Shown: positions 29,501 to 41,797, numbered from the stretch's first letter. The stretch is 64,000 nt of DNA from Channallabes apus (GCA_030522415.1 CM060112.1:5534501-5598500); one strand, 5' to 3'. Numbers and translations: made by a program. Notes: a model not told the origin generated them from the letters alone.

Positions 29501-32500
29501 TTTCCATTAGAGTGTGTGCATGTGTGTGCGTGAGAGACTGTGAAATCGAGAGGAGGAGGGAAGAAGCATGATGTCCAATGACGCGTGCACACACACAATA
29601 ATGGAATCAGTGCAATCTGATAGATAGAGAGAGAAAATGGATCTTTAACCTCTCTAATGAGACTTGCATTTGCTTTACAACTTTCACACATGCATGTGCA
29701 CACATGTGGCCACAGTTATAGTAAACAGTACATGCGTGCACGAAAGTTGAGAGACGCGCACTAAGACAGAGCATGGAAAACTTTACCCACAATTCCACAG
29801 CATGAGGGAGAGAAGAACCATTGGCTCAGCTGTAATCATGTGATGTTCAGTATCAAAACAAGGAGGGCCAACATTTTGCACTTCTTGCGGAACGCTCGCA
29901 AACCGCATTACTCTGAATCCGAGGTTCCACTGTACTATTATGGCATTTAAAAATAAATTTTTTACCCTTCTGTACGCAATTATGTACTGTAGGTGAAGCC
30001 ACAAAGTCTAATAAAAAAACTAAACCTCTTCTTTAAATTGAAAATTAAATTGCATAAATTGGTTAAAGAACTCATCTTTTATAAACATTAAAGCTGTCAG
30101 TCATTTTGAAAACTGTGTTAAACTGAATGCTTCGTTTTCATCGCATTTCCGCTGAAAGCATTTGTGCTTACTGTACTGTATGTATCATATCTTCAGTTCT
30201 CTTCTATTTTAAATATGTCAAAAACTGTGCTTGAATCGCACTCCTGGCCAATGCGTAAATGCGAGCAGCACGAAAAAAATTACACAAACCTGCATGAGCT
30301 TGTGAGCAGTGCGTTACAATATTGAATTCGGATTGCCTAATCACCGTTATTAGTAGTTCATAGGTGATCATACATAGAGTTTTTTTAAATTAAATTTTCA
30401 TGACAAATTTTACATAACACACAACATTATTAATCCAAAGAGGATGGTGGTTATATAGAGGGAATGGTTTTTGTCATTTTTTTCAACCACATCTGGGCCA
30501 CATCTAGGCATTTGGCAGACGCTCTTATCCAGAGCGACTTACATTTTTATCTCATTACACATCCGAGCAGTTGTGGGTTAAGGGCCTTGCTCAAGGGCCC
30601 AACTTTGGCAACTTGGTGGTTGTGGGGTTTGAACCTGGGATCTTCCGAACTGTAGTCCAATGCTTTAACCACAGATCTACTCCTGGCCAGACCATAAACA
30701 GTGAATTCAACTGCCAGGGTTTAAGGTGTCTGGGGGAGAACAAACAGCAAAAGCGACCAGATGTGTGGGAAGCAAATCTCAAAACTATTTTAATGCGTCT
30801 CATATTAATTTATTATCTAAACAAAAACAGGAATGAAAGTACAAAAGAAACAGCAAATGACATAGCAGTCATATAGCATTGTATACAAAAGATCATGCAT
30901 TTGCATAGTGTACATCTTTACTAAAACATTCATAAATAAGCCCCATAATTAGCATGTTTTTGCTTTTAACAGGAGTGACGATCTCTAGCGAAGTGACTGC
31001 GTATGCTGGGACAAGAAGCAACATCAAGTGCAAATATGAAAATGAATATAAGTCCAATCCTAAATCTTTCTATAAGGTCGACACAGATCAGTGGTGTTTT
31101 AATCAAATAATAATAAAAATACCAAAACAAAATAGTGAATGGGAACATGTTGAAAGATTCTCAATTCATGACAACAGAAGTGCAGAATTCTTCAGTGTGT
31201 TTATCAGAGAGCTGAGTGTGGAGGACACTGGAACATACGCGTGTGCTGTTGATTTGTCTGATGAAATAGAGATCCTCACGGTAGTGAAGCTGAATGTTAC
31301 AGAAGGTAAGTAACTAATACACAAGCATGTGATCCTGAACTTTATACCTGAACATATACTTGTTGAACTCTAACTAATCAGAGTAACATACAGTACTGAT
31401 GCATTTCATATTAGCTTTGTTATAGGATGATGTGGATAGGTTTTTGGTCTTTATTTGTCAGTTCAACAGTAGAACAGAATGTATTATATTCATACAGTTA
31501 CCATGCTACTGTCACAGAATGTGATGTAATTAATGTATCATACAGTATATAAACTGATCTGATTGCTTGTGATGTACAGACCTGCCCAATCAGGAGCCCA
31601 TCACAAAGACCATCTACGTAGGAGAAGATCTGAAGGTCATCTGTAAATACCCAGAATCCCACAGGAATGACGCCAAGTTTCTCTGCAAGAAGCCTAAGAT
31701 TGCTGCCTGTTCTTATACTGTAACAGTTAAAGAAAATAGAAAATATGTAGATACCTGGAATTTCTCTGTGAATGACGACAGAGAAAAACAAATCTTCCAT
31801 GTGAGATTTAAACATGTGACGGAGCGAGTCTCTGGTGAATACTGGTGTGGAGCTGAAGTCAACTGGACATCTGATCATGGATACAAGGTTTATTTCACAA
31901 AGATCATCCTGATAGTCACTAGTAAGTTTGTATGAATATCTTTCACATTTTGTAATTTCCGACACTGGTTATATAAACCTATAATTGCTTAGAACTATTG
32001 ATGTCACATCCTCTACATCATCTATGAACTGACTATGGCGTTAACTGAATTAAGATATTTTTACCAATCACCTAGCACTTCACTATGAACCATACCAAAC
32101 TCAGGCTGAGCTTTCTAACCTACCTATCAAAGATTACAGTCTATATAGCAATATGTGGCATGATATAACAATTTCAGATACTGTAATTTGCTTCACCTCA
32201 TACAATATATAAGAGGTTTTTACAAGCACTTCATCAGTAATATCTTAAAGCTATCCACAGCAACACTAAAGAAGATATTTTTGGATACTATGGTCCTTTA
32301 TGAAGATGCGCCAACCACCTACTGTATGATGTTTTTGAACCACTTATCAACTTGTAGCGCAGCCACACAAAGGGACTTCTTTAATTACAGGTAAATGGTT
32401 GAAGAGCTAATGCTGCTCACCTGTGGCCGAAGATGTGCCCTAGCGGTTTCTGTTTCCCCTTGTGACAGTGTTTTGGTCACCGGGTAAGCTCGCACACATG

Positions 32501-33206
32501 CGCGATCGCCGCGTGAGGGAACCCGGAAGTGACGTCGGTCACATGAGCCGGCATAAAGCCGGAACCGGCGAGGAAGCCGACACGGAGAGATGAAGTCAGC
32601 GCGCTGTTTGTTCATTGAGACTGAGGGACTGTTTGTGGATTATTGTGCCCGAATTTCATTCAGTACCCAGCTCATTCCGTTTCTCGACCTCCCGGACTTA
32701 ACATCATTTACCGGTGAGATCGAGCCATCTCTCCAACTCACCATTTTCATACCCATTGCCATATATCAGACACTGGACTACCATACACACACTCACACAC
32801 CCGCATACTGTACATCACACACACACTGTTTATGTTTGTATATATTGGTTTGTGGTGCACCTTGTTTGTTTATATATTTGTTTGTCTTGTATAATACACT
32901 TGGTTTAATTTATTACAATTGTTCTGTGTCGCGTCGTATATTGTCCTGCCGCGGTTGCGCAATACCGGCAGTGTGGTTTACAAGCCCCTATTTAGATTCC
33001 CGAATCCGTTTTCTTGTAACTAAGCGGTTTTATAAATCCAAGCGTTACAAACTGGTTAATTTTATTTCTTGCATTATTTTTCTTTCAGAGTATTCACCAC
33101 CAGTATATACCACTGTGATCATCGGGTGTGTGAGTGTGCTGATGCTTCTGATTGGAATATTATTTTTCATTGCCACATTCCATATGAGACACAAGCTGCA
33201 AGGTAA

Positions 33207-33237
<31 letters not shown>

Positions 33238-33679
33238 CTCTCTCTCTCTGTCTCACACACGCAAATTACTAACTTGTGACTCTGTTTTCCACGTTCTTCT
33301 TTGGACCACAGTAGATTTTTTGATAATGTAGACTTTTTCTGTGGTCAACTCCTGTTTTCTAAGTGTATCTTGTCAGAGTTTGACTTCCTATATGTTGCTA
33401 TGTATTGTGGTTTACAAAATGACAGGAAATGATTACTGCTTCTGTCCCTTCTTTAATCTTACACTGCACACTACAGTCATGCTCAACCATTTTCTTTGTG
33501 ATAGAGTTTCTGTATAGATATTTAGACAGAAGTAGGTTTGTCCCTTCATTTGCTACACATTTACTGCAGCTATAAGCACTCACAGGTTAGTAAATCTTTA
33601 ATTAGGCATGGCTTTCATTGTGGTTCTCATAGACCCAGATGATGTGTGGCCTTCCATTCACTTTTGCAACACAACCCTC

Positions 33680-33716
<37 letters not shown>

Positions 33717-36226
33717 CTTTTCATCTGTCAACCTGGAATCTTATGATTTTAAGAATTCAGTAATATCCACCATAGTCATACAACCATGAGTGGAACCATC
33801 CTGCCCATGTTACACTGGATTGTTTCCCCCCCCCATCATTTTGGGTCTCGATAAAGTGACCCTCATTCCCAATGCTTCCCTCACCAGTGCCTGGGATGAC
33901 CCACAGGCAGACCTCTTTAATCAGATGAGCGATTAGATGTGAGACCCACGGCCAGAAAATCTACTCCTGTGGGTTTTTTCCCCCGACCACATTGTTACAG
34001 GTTTATTCTGCACTATTTCTATGTCTATGAAAAAAAGTATTGACTAGTGCTGAATTTAACTTCTAGTAATGATTAGGAGTGCAGTATTGCTTTGTATTCA
34101 AGGTTGAGTTACACTGTGATGATACTTTTTACGAAATTTACAAAGTGAAGGGAAGATTTTGGGGCTGTGTTTTTGTCAAAGTTTTATGCAGAAATCAATT
34201 AAAATTGTTATTTATTACTTTGGGATCAATTTACTCATTGTTTATGAAGCCTAAAGAGATTAATTTTAACGATAGATGTTTGTCACAGAATTGAATGAGC
34301 TGTCCTGGAGTGTCTACTAGCTGATAATATTTACTTCATTTTTGTATGATAAACTGGCTTTCATAAACACATTGTAAGGCTTCTGCTCACATAACCCATA
34401 TTAATTTATTGGATAAATATATACATATAACAGAACAATATTAATGAAATTTATATGAAAACAGAACCTTATGTGGTATATAGAGAACATGACAAATAAA
34501 ACTTGATAGCATGCAGCCTTTCTCTCAGTGTCTAGCAACAACCAATATTGTGTCATGATGTCACCGCACCAGCCAATGGAAGCAGCAGGTATGACCGGTC
34601 TATCCTTCTAGACGTGAAGTGTACAGCATCCCTGCCGCCATTTTGAATGTGTTCCAAATAATTTAGGAACGCTTAAACAAGTAAGCAGTGGACGCTGCTT
34701 GTAACAGCATGAAACAATAATGGCTACGACTCTGCATTGTCCGTTGCTTACAATTTTTTGAAGACCAGTGATTTAATATACGGACCTTTTGTTGATGGTT
34801 AAAAAGTGTGTGTTTATAGGACGCGGGTTAAATTTGTGTTTTTCCCTTGCTCTGTTTTTGTGAGAGTCCTTAGATCAAATCGCGTGGTTATCCTGCCTAC
34901 TCGCTCACTTCTGCGTTTGTGTTTAGCATCCACGCTACAAAGGGCTAACCGCTAAGTGTGCTAACTCTTCTGATCATCCCAGTTAGTTCGTGACATTTTC
35001 TGGATCTAGTGAGAACCCTGGCGGCTGCATTTTGAACTAACTGAAGCTTGTTTATTGCGGATGCAGGACAACCACCTAGTAATGCATTACAATAGTCCAG
35101 TCTGGAGGTCATGAATGCATGAACTAGCTTTTCTGCGTCAGATACGGATAAGATGCTCAAATGTGTGGCAATGTTTCTAAGATGGAAAAAGGCTGTTTTT
35201 GTGATATTTGAAATGTGATTTTCAAAGGACAAGTTACTGTCTAATATTACGCCCAGGTCTTTTACTGCTGAGCTGGTAATAACAGTACATCCTTCTAAAC
35301 GCAGGCTGAATTGTGAAAGCTGTTGTGTGCTGGTTTTTGGGCCGATAAGTAATATCTCTGTCTTATCTGAATTTAGTAAAAGAAAGTTATTGGTCATCCA
35401 ATCTTTTATCTCCTGGACACACTCAGTTAATCTAGACAACTTAGGTATTTTGTCTGTTTTTTTTTAGATATATAATTGGGTATCATCAGCATAACATTGG
35501 AAACTAATCCCATGTCTTCTAATGATGTTACCCAAGTGAAGCATGTATATTTTTTCAGCAGAGGTCCTAAAACTGACCCTTGTGGGACCCCATATTTCAC
35601 TGGCATTAACCCAGACGGTTCTCCATTCAGACCTACAAAATGGTATTGATCAGACAAGTATGATCTAAACCATTTTAATGCCTGTCCCTGAATACCTATA
35701 TGGTTTTGTAAGCGATCTATGAGAATATTATGATCTACAGTGTCGAATGCAGCACTAAGATCAAGTAAGACTAGTATGGAGATGCAGCCTTGGTCTGAAG
35801 CTAAAAACAAGTCGTTTGCAATCATAACTAGTGCAGTTTCTGTAATACAGTATATTTAATGTCTGTAACACATTTTCTCTTTATTTTCATTTCATTTTAG
35901 TGACACAGCGTTCCAGAGAGGTAAGTCCACCCTGACAGCAGTACAGTAGTACTCATTTACACAAATTGCTTTGTTAATTCATTTCACAAAAAGAATTCTA
36001 GACTTTTACACTTCCAAAAAAATTTTTTTTCATATAATTTCAGACTAATGGAGATAATGTAAGTGAATCTGAGCCTATCTATGAGATTATGAGCCCCACC
36101 ATCTTCGAGTTAGAAGCACTGGAAGAGAATCTCGAAAATGAAGCCGACCAACCAGATTCAGTCTCCCAGAATCTACAACACTCGATTAGACTGTACTGTT
36201 CTTCATCCGAAAGCCTGCAAGAATAA
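26475..36226 (+). CDS. Gene B: three-Ig CMRF35-like/CD300-like receptor with YxxM tail
   Basis: Exons 26475-26514, 26611-26901, 30973-31305, 31580-31921, 33089-33202, 35901-35920 and 36044-36226 sum to 1323 nt (440 residues), open and in phase. Order is signal peptide, three V-type Ig domains, TM span and a 67-residue tail. Ig1 has extra cysteines ([10 protein letters not shown]). Ig2 has lost the C of SFCK (SFYKVD) but keeps its partner region QWCFNQ. Ig3 keeps CKYPES, FLCKK, AACSY and YWCGAEV, but the conserved Asp of DxGxYxC is Val (RVSGEYWC). The tail has EPIYEIM, a PI3K-type YxxM pattern. The surface location follows from the signal and TM segments; ligand and cell type are unknown. The nearest relative is gene C in a duplicated block. 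The Ig3 change could mean relaxed constraint. Confidence 0.82.
26611..26901 (+). CDS. Gene B exon 2: Ig domain 1
   Basis: 97 codons, phase 1-1. IKCKCD, LFCNG, PNCSDQ and NDGTYYC are visible. It is shorter than gene A by about ten codons between the C' and D strands. Confidence 0.85.
27343..27565 (+). mobile_element. Tc1-like transposon 5' end
   Basis: Starts after TA with cagtggcttgcaaaagtatt and continues through gtggggtgtgcgtaattatt, the left end of a widespread fish Tc1 family, then breaks into a SINE tail. It sits where gene C has a Harbinger-like element. Confidence 0.85.
27566..27725 (+). mobile_element. SINE fragment (3' part)
   Basis: The stretch cctgtctgtatgtgttgcatg ... cacagtccaaaaacatg matches the 3' half of the tRNA-like SINE at 45530-45783 in gene C. 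Confidence 0.65.
27730..29118. mobile_element. Mariner-like non-autonomous element
   Basis: Inverted termini cagtggaacctcggattacg and the complement of gtaatccgaggattcactg are flanked by TA on both sides (27728-27729, 29119-29120). The interior has no transposase frame and contains CA/GT microsatellites (27975-28030). Confidence 0.82.
29119..29932. mobile_element. Second mariner-like half element and copied flank
   Basis: 29119-29205 repeats the upstream sequence near 25970-26090 (ttttcagcctctttattg, ccatattataaaatgc). The rest ends gaatccgaggttccactg at 29932, the right terminus of the same mariner-like family, followed by TA. A left terminus is not seen. Confidence 0.6.
30495..30690. mobile_element. 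SINE-like dispersed repeat
   Basis: The stretch gcatttggcagacgctctta ... gagcgacttac ... gggccttgctcaagggccc ... gggtttgaacctgggatctt is one of the most common short repeats in teleost genomes. No open frame. Confidence 0.7.
30973..31305 (+). CDS. Gene B exon 3: Ig domain 2
   Basis: 111 codons, phase 1-1. IKCKYEN, SFYKVD (Cys replaced by Tyr), QWCFNQ, ERFSIHD and [10 protein letters not shown] are visible. Confidence 0.87.
31580..31921 (+). CDS. Gene B exon 4: Ig domain 3
   Basis: 114 codons, phase 1-1. The F-strand motif reads RVSGEYWCG, where gene C has QDSGEYWCG. Confidence 0.88.
32353..33049 (+). mobile_element. Solo LTR in gene B
   Basis: It begins tgtagcgcag, ends agcgttaca and is flanked by aact on both sides (32349-32352 and 33050-33053). 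Gene C lacks it at the matching site (about 51330). A GC-rich part holds a CRE-like tgacgtcg. No internal region remains. Confidence 0.75.
33089..33202 (+). CDS. Gene B exon 5: TM span
   Basis: 38 codons, phase 1-1. YSPPVYTT leads into a core with [17 protein letters not shown] and basic HMRHKLQ. The donor gtaaac runs into a CA/CT microsatellite. Confidence 0.87.
33203..33249. repeat. (AC)n(TC)n microsatellite at TM-exon donor
   Basis: CA then CT units start at the 5' splice site. Confidence 0.95.
33590..34795 (+). other. Gene B intron collinear with gene C intron
   Basis: No exon is seen. 33590-34795 matches 51950-53105 almost base for base, including an AAT microsatellite (33680-33715) and the CCGCCATTTTGAA repeat at 34620. 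Beyond 34800 the two copies diverge because different elements inserted. Confidence 0.7.
34975..35830 (-). mobile_element. L2-like LINE fragment, minus strand
   Basis: Both ends are truncated. At 34800-34975 it adjoins a fragment that matches, inverted, the interior of the hAT at 21685-22712. It lies in the last large intron of gene B and is absent from gene C. Confidence 0.8.
34976..35825 (-). pseudogene. L2-like reverse transcriptase, frameshifted
   Basis: RT motifs on the minus strand are [19 protein letters not shown] (motif A), [23 protein letters not shown] and, in a second frame, the CYADDT box encoded around 35485-35500, then [19 protein letters not shown] and [11 protein letters not shown]. 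An indel separates the motif A frame from the YADD box, and the C-terminus is cut off after [12 protein letters not shown] and [11 protein letters not shown]. It is inactive. Confidence 0.85.
35901..35920 (+). CDS. Gene B exon 6: micro-exon
   Basis: 20 nt between ttttag and gtaagt, reading VTQRSRE with the previous G. Confidence 0.75.
36044..36226 (+). CDS. Gene B exon 7: tail with YEIM
   Basis: [16 protein letters not shown] opens a 60-codon acidic tail ending SLQE and TAA. Confidence 0.85.
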   Translation, partial: TNGDNVSESEPIYEIMSPTIFELEALEENLENEADQPDSVSQNLQHSIRLYCSSSESLQE

Positions 36227-36539
36227 CACTTCTTCCATCCAAAGCATTTACTAATCCATCAACATTGGTTGAGCTGCTTAGTCTCTTGATAGAGAGTCTG
36301 GTATTTGTCAAGTCAAGAAATGTGATGAAGAGCTGCTACTAAAATCACATTGCAGACCATGGACCACAAACCTTTTCCTGCTGCTCATTTGCAAAAAGAT
36401 ATAAGTTTTAAACTGTATACATTTTAGATTTATCACTTTATCTCGAAGTACCCGAAGTACCCAGTGTTGCACAGGCTTTGAAAAGCAAAGTTGAAACCTT
36501 GTGGCCAAAAGATAAAGAAAACACTGTATTCATTTTATA

Positions 36540-36985
36540 CAGTGGAACCTCGGATTGCGAGTAACCTGGTTTGTGAGCGTTCTGCAAGACTAGATTTTTA
36601 AAAAAATTTTAATGAATTTTTCCTTTGGTAAATGGAGTCTTGATTTACGAGCACCAAGTATCATCAAGTATCTTGTGGCTCGCGTGCACTTCTTGTTTTG
36701 ATGCTGAGTGTCACGTGACCACAACTGAGCCAATGGTTCTTCTATCTCTCTTGCGCTGCAGAATTGTGGGTAATCGTCTCCCATGCACGCTCTCAGTGTG
36801 CGTGCGTCCCTTGTATTGTCAACATCCGTGCGCAAATGTACTATTTACTATAACACTGTAACCACATGTTGCATGTGTACTGTTTATTATAACGTGTGTG
36901 TGGTTCCTTGTTTCTCTCTCTCTCTCTGTCTGTCTTTCTTACAGAGAGATAGACTTTGGATCTTTAACAAGGAACCTCTTTAATT
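36540..36985 (+). mobile_element. Mariner-like MITE downstream of gene B
   Basis: It begins cagtggaacctcggattgcg after TA (36538-36539). The right terminus is not found. The copy at 61782-62220 behind gene C matches, so the insertion predates the duplication. Confidence 0.65.
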
Positions 36986-38280
36986 AGGGCCCAATCCCTA
37001 TGACATCAGCCCTATGTGGGCATAGTCTGTGAAGGGCTGATGTCATAGTGTGTAAAGGGCCCTATTGTTTTCCTAAGTATTTTTTCCCCACCGTTTGGGG
37101 CATTCTGGAGGTCTTAACATGTTTAAAAACTTTATACAAGGTTGGAATCTGCTGCCATTAGGATGCCTGAGAGTCTGTTAAATTAAAGTAGTTAATAACT
37201 TTCTGTGGGACATCATATTGAGTGACATCACCTTGAGTGACATTATAGGGTGATGCTTTTTTTTCAGCATCTGGGGCTTTTTGGCAGTCTAAACATAAAA
37301 TTCCCCCTTTTCTACAATTATAATAGTATTGGGATATCCCCCTTAAATGCACGTGCCCGCTGTCTTTCTGATGCTCCTGGGTGGCAATGGCGCAGGGTGC
37401 ATGGGCCCGCTCATCGTTGCTTGCAACCTTATTTTACTTTCCACCAGATGGGCATTTATGGGGGTGTTAACATGCTCAGGGCCCTCACACAAGATTGTAC
37501 ACGAAACCCGGTACACATTTAGAGCTGAACAACTTTCACACTGCATGTCATGGGCTTAACTCAACAGGAACTCAGCTTGGATTGTTCGCAAAATGCACCC
37601 GAAGGAATTTGATACACTCTCCATAGGGAATTTATGCGGTCGCCACCAAACTGGGCCTAAATGATCTAAAGACACCGAGGTTACGAAAGTGTAGAGGGAT
37701 TTTAAACGTATCGGCCGTGACGATGCCTTAAACTTCAGCTGAAAAGCGGTTAATAACTTTCTGTGTGGCAATATATTGATTGACATTACATTTACATTCA
37801 ATGACATCATATTGAGTGACATCATAGTGGACATCATAACATAAAATTCCCCCTATTCTACTGTACACATAAGTCACATATCTCACATACAAACACGCAC
37901 AAACACATTCACTAACAAGTTACATGTCTCACACACATACACATCACAACTTACTAACACACACATCAGAAATGTTAACACACAGACACCACACACATAA
38001 ACACGCACACGCACAGACTCCCATACCTACCTATACACTCACTAGAAATGCTCAGAAATTTCCAAATTATAGTGTGCATTTCAAGTAATCATCAGGACTA
38101 TTCCGATATCTTTAGGTTTCGTTTTGTAATTGGTCTGCGAGTCTCTGCTTGTTCAATTTCAGAAGGAGGTTTTGAACACAGTAAAGGTGTACTAAAAGCT
38201 GGTTGAGTAACTTAGACCTAGGGCAGAAACAATTCCCTAAGCATTGCACAGACATGGTCTGGATGTTCTGGAGAAGCTCA
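36986..38280 (+). repeat. Unclassified duplicated block downstream of gene B
   Basis: It is nearly identical to 62225-63605 behind gene C. It starts with a hairpin (arms 36999-37013 and 37033-37047 perfect) and contains repeated gtgacatcat-type units (37200-37250, 37760-37830). No long open frame, transposase or terminal repeats are recognisable. Confidence 0.6.
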
Positions 38281-38399
38281 GCTCCTTTACTCTTACTGGC
38301 TTTGGGATTGTGTGTGATGATCAATGCAGCAAAAAACACCACAACCAAATTCCCATGTTGCGTTACAACTTTACAACCATTTGGGACTGCTATGTAAAG

Positions 38400-39083
38400 G
38401 CCCAATGTAAGGTTTAAGTCAAAATTTATTTGCTCCTCTATTCAGTCGACATCTGATGTCCATCTTCTTACATTAACTAATATTACACACAGAAACATAC
38501 TTCACTATTTCCCTGAACCCTCATACTATCACTGAATTGATTCCTGAATGCAGTTCCGTTCAGGAGAAACAGGAAGAGCAGGCAGCAGTTTGTGATGTGG
38601 TTATGTGGGTTTAAGGGTCAAAGGGAGACTTTGGCAAGTTAAGAATCTCAGTTACAGGCTATGATTTATTGTACACTGTTAAACTGATAAACAAACTGCA
38701 AGCAAAGCAAGCGAAAGTAATGTGCCGAAGGTTTCTAACCAAGATTAAAAGCACAAAAAGCTTACTAAGGTTTCATCAGCATCTCCCTTTTTTAATCACT
38801 TGTCACGTTTCTTCTTTTTTCAACAAAGTCTAAAATAGTGCCTAGATAAAAAGTGACATTTAGCTTTCACTTGCAGCAGTCTGTAAACACTTATGTTACT
38901 TTCTTTCAAGTACAAAACTCCTCTCATGTGCTAAAGCTCCTCCACAGCTCCTAGTATTTCTCCATTAGCTAATATTCTGCTGTTTACTTAGCTGTGTAAC
39001 CGCTGTTAAATTAATCATGAAGTAGAACAGCAACAAGGATGCTAATACTGTAATTATAGCAGTTTTTATTGTCTTCTAGAGCT
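38400..39083. other. Intergenic sequence, nothing recognised
   Basis: No open frame, repeat or gene-family homology is seen between the end of the B block and the LTR-like sequence at 39089. Confidence 0.5.
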
Positions 39084-39088
39084 GTAAC

Positions 39089-39592
39089 TGTCAGGGATGA
39101 CCCCTGGGGGGCACTTTGTGCTCATGGACTGTTTTGTACTTTGGTTGTTCATCTCTTATTTTGACATTTGCTTCTAGACTACAGCTCCCAGATTACACCT
39201 CAGTTGATTTCTCTCTCTCTCTCTGTCTCTCTCTCTCTCTGAATATATATTCATTCATTCATTCATTTTCTATACCGCTTAATCCTGTGTTCAGGGTCGC
39301 GGGGGACCTGGAGCCTATCCCAGGAGACTTCGGGCACTAGGCTGGGTACGCCCTGGACAGGGTGCCAATCCATCGCAGGGCACACACACATACACACATT
39401 CACACACCCAATCATATATATATTCAGCTTCAGTTTACTTTTTGTGTCTCTATGGCAAAAAAAAAAAAAACTTTCTATGAAGTTTACTGTTTGGTTTGTT
39501 GCCATTTCCTGATCCTATTTTGGTTTATGTTTTAATTTTTTTGAATACGTGTCCTCATTATTCCTTGTCTCTATCATATCCCTTTCCTGACA
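39089..39592 (+). mobile_element. Probable solo LTR with nested repeat
   Basis: It opens tgtcagggatgacccctggggggcac and ends cctttcctgaca, with imperfect 5-bp flanks gtaac / gtagc. A common 3'-terminal repeat (39255-39415, minus: ttctataccgcttaatcctg ... ccctggacagggtgccaatc) is inserted in it. Confidence 0.5.
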
Positions 39593-39599
39593 GTAGCAT

Positions 39600-41540
39600 T
39601 CGAATATTATAATATACCTGAGTATAAATACATTGTTTCAAATCTACAAAACATGACTTATTTATGTTAATGCTAATTTATGTTTATGCCAATTAATGCT
39701 AAAATCTAAATAAAAGGTGTATGCATTACAATAATGAACTGAATTAACAATTAATATAAACAATAAATTATTAAACAACAATGAACCATAGTGTCTACTG
39801 TCTTTTACATACAGTACAGTATATCATATTCTAAAACTGTGAGTTATGAGTTACTCAAAGGTTAGAGCTGATAGGGATTGCCCTCTGTTTGTGTGTGTGC
39901 GTGTGTGTGTGTGATGCCTCTTTTTCCTGTATGTTCTAAAGTTGAAGAATCTTTTTTATCTTTATTTTTGGCATAACTGTGGATGACAACAGTAAGATTA
40001 ATATGAACAATGTTGTTATACTCTTAGTATGCTGTTCCAATATCACTAAACTTTTAGATGAATATTTACTAACAAATTTGGGCTTTACTAAAATAGAAAA
40101 AATAGCTAAAACAATAATTAGTCAATAATCAAAAAAATAGCTAAAACAATAATCAGTCATATATAAACATATAATCAAATCAAATTTGGGCAAAGTAAAG
40201 TAAGGCAGTAACTAAATACACAATACATTAAAAACAAATAGGTCAAAGGTGAAATAAAAAGAATTAAGCTTTTACAAGTTTAAGCAAAATTAATTAAATA
40301 ATTTTTTTTCAAGGAGAAGCTGATGTATCAGTAGTTTTGTTTAAAATAAAATAAAAAAAGTGATTAAAGGGAAGAAGCAGTCAACAAAGTCACCAGTCAC
40401 AAACACAAATTACAGATATCTCATATGATATCACACATACACACTATTAAAACCCCAAAATGTTGAATCAATTAATATTGTATTGTTGGCCCAACTTCTT
40501 AGTGGCACTTGTTACAACAGGTAATTTTGTGTTCTTGGAAACTTTGGAGACACAGTCTAAATAAAGTGAAAAATTAAGTTGAGCCAGTGATTTACCTTCA
40601 CTGAGATGCAATCACATGATTTTACAAAACCCCTACCTCCTCCCCGGCCAGATTGACACTATTAAACTGCGCTAAAGATGTGAAGATGGTCATTTTGCTC
40701 TGGATAAGTATTACTCTTGATAACTATTTTAGACAGTTAACATTATATATGTGAGGCTGTTATGTTTCCTCTTACTGTGTTTCCTCTTATCATTATACTG
40801 AGGCATTTTAACATTACTGAGGTGGGTTTATGTGCAAGTCATGTCAACTGGACTTCTTCCGAGTTCAGTAGAAACTTTTCACTAATTATCCAAGTAGCTT
40901 CTTCAGTCTAAGGTACTGTAATTAGTTAGCCTAAAACAATATTTTTTCCAATGCTGAAGCAAACATGAATTTATTTATTTAGTTTTACAACAGATCTTTC
41001 ATGATGAATGTGCGTATGTGCTTCATATTATTTTCATAATGATGAAATTAGATGCCCAAAATCTTGCTTTAAAATTTCGAATAAGTTTCTTATATAGTTT
41101 TTGTAAAGTCTTAACAGGAACAAAACAGTGAAAGACATGACAATGCCTCAGTTTAAATGGTCTTGAAATTTATTTAATTTCCTGATAGTAGGCTATCTGA
41201 TAGTGTTAACTATGCGAATATCCTGATTCATGAATATGCCAACATGTCTTATTTAAAACGTAGAAATGTGTCGCCATCATCAAATGACATGAATGAACAA
41301 TATATATTATCATATTAAGTAAATATTATTTTATGAACACAAAGTTCTTTTTATAATAATCATCATGTTTTTTGCTCTTTGTGTCCAGCATTGAATAATT
41401 ATTTCATCCATTATTTAGCCACTGCTGGAAATAATAGCTGGAATGTGATGTGATGTGAAATTGATGACTGAAATAAAGCTGTTCGTCTAATTAGATTTAC
41501 AGGACTGTCCATCATCTTAATTGTTTATTCTCCTCACCTT
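39600..41540. other. Intergenic sequence, nothing recognised
   Basis: About 1.9 kb of AT-rich DNA with a short GT repeat (39891-39913). No open frame over 60 codons of any known type and no repeat I can name. Confidence 0.5.
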
Positions 41541-41551
41541 TGGCTACATAG

Positions 41552-41797
41552 TTCCAGTTGTTGTTGTTGGTCTTTCGGCTGCTCCCGACAAGGGGTCACC
41601 ACAGCGGAATATCCAGTCCGCACTACAACTTGGCACAGGTTTTACGCCGGATGCCCTTCCTGATGCAACCCTCCCATTTTATCCGGGCTTGGGACCGGCA
41701 CTGTATCCAGTGGCTGGGGTGTGGGCACTGGCTGGAATCGAACCCGGGCCTTCCGCATGGCAGGCGAAACACCTACCACTGAGCCACCAGTGCCCTC
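41552..41797 (-). mobile_element. RTE-type LINE/SINE 3' fragment, minus strand
   Basis: The stretch gttgttgttggtctttcggctgctccc ... ggggtcaccacagcgg is the complement of the 3' end of the RTE-like LINE at 50130-50188. The rest has a tRNA-like gaatcgaacccgggcc, which suggests a SINE using the LINE tail. Confidence 0.65.

Noticed and set aside
32590..33279. A 229-codon ORF joined to the gene B TM exon
   Set aside because: It runs through the solo LTR 32353-33049 and reads across the intron acceptor; the true exon starts at 33089.
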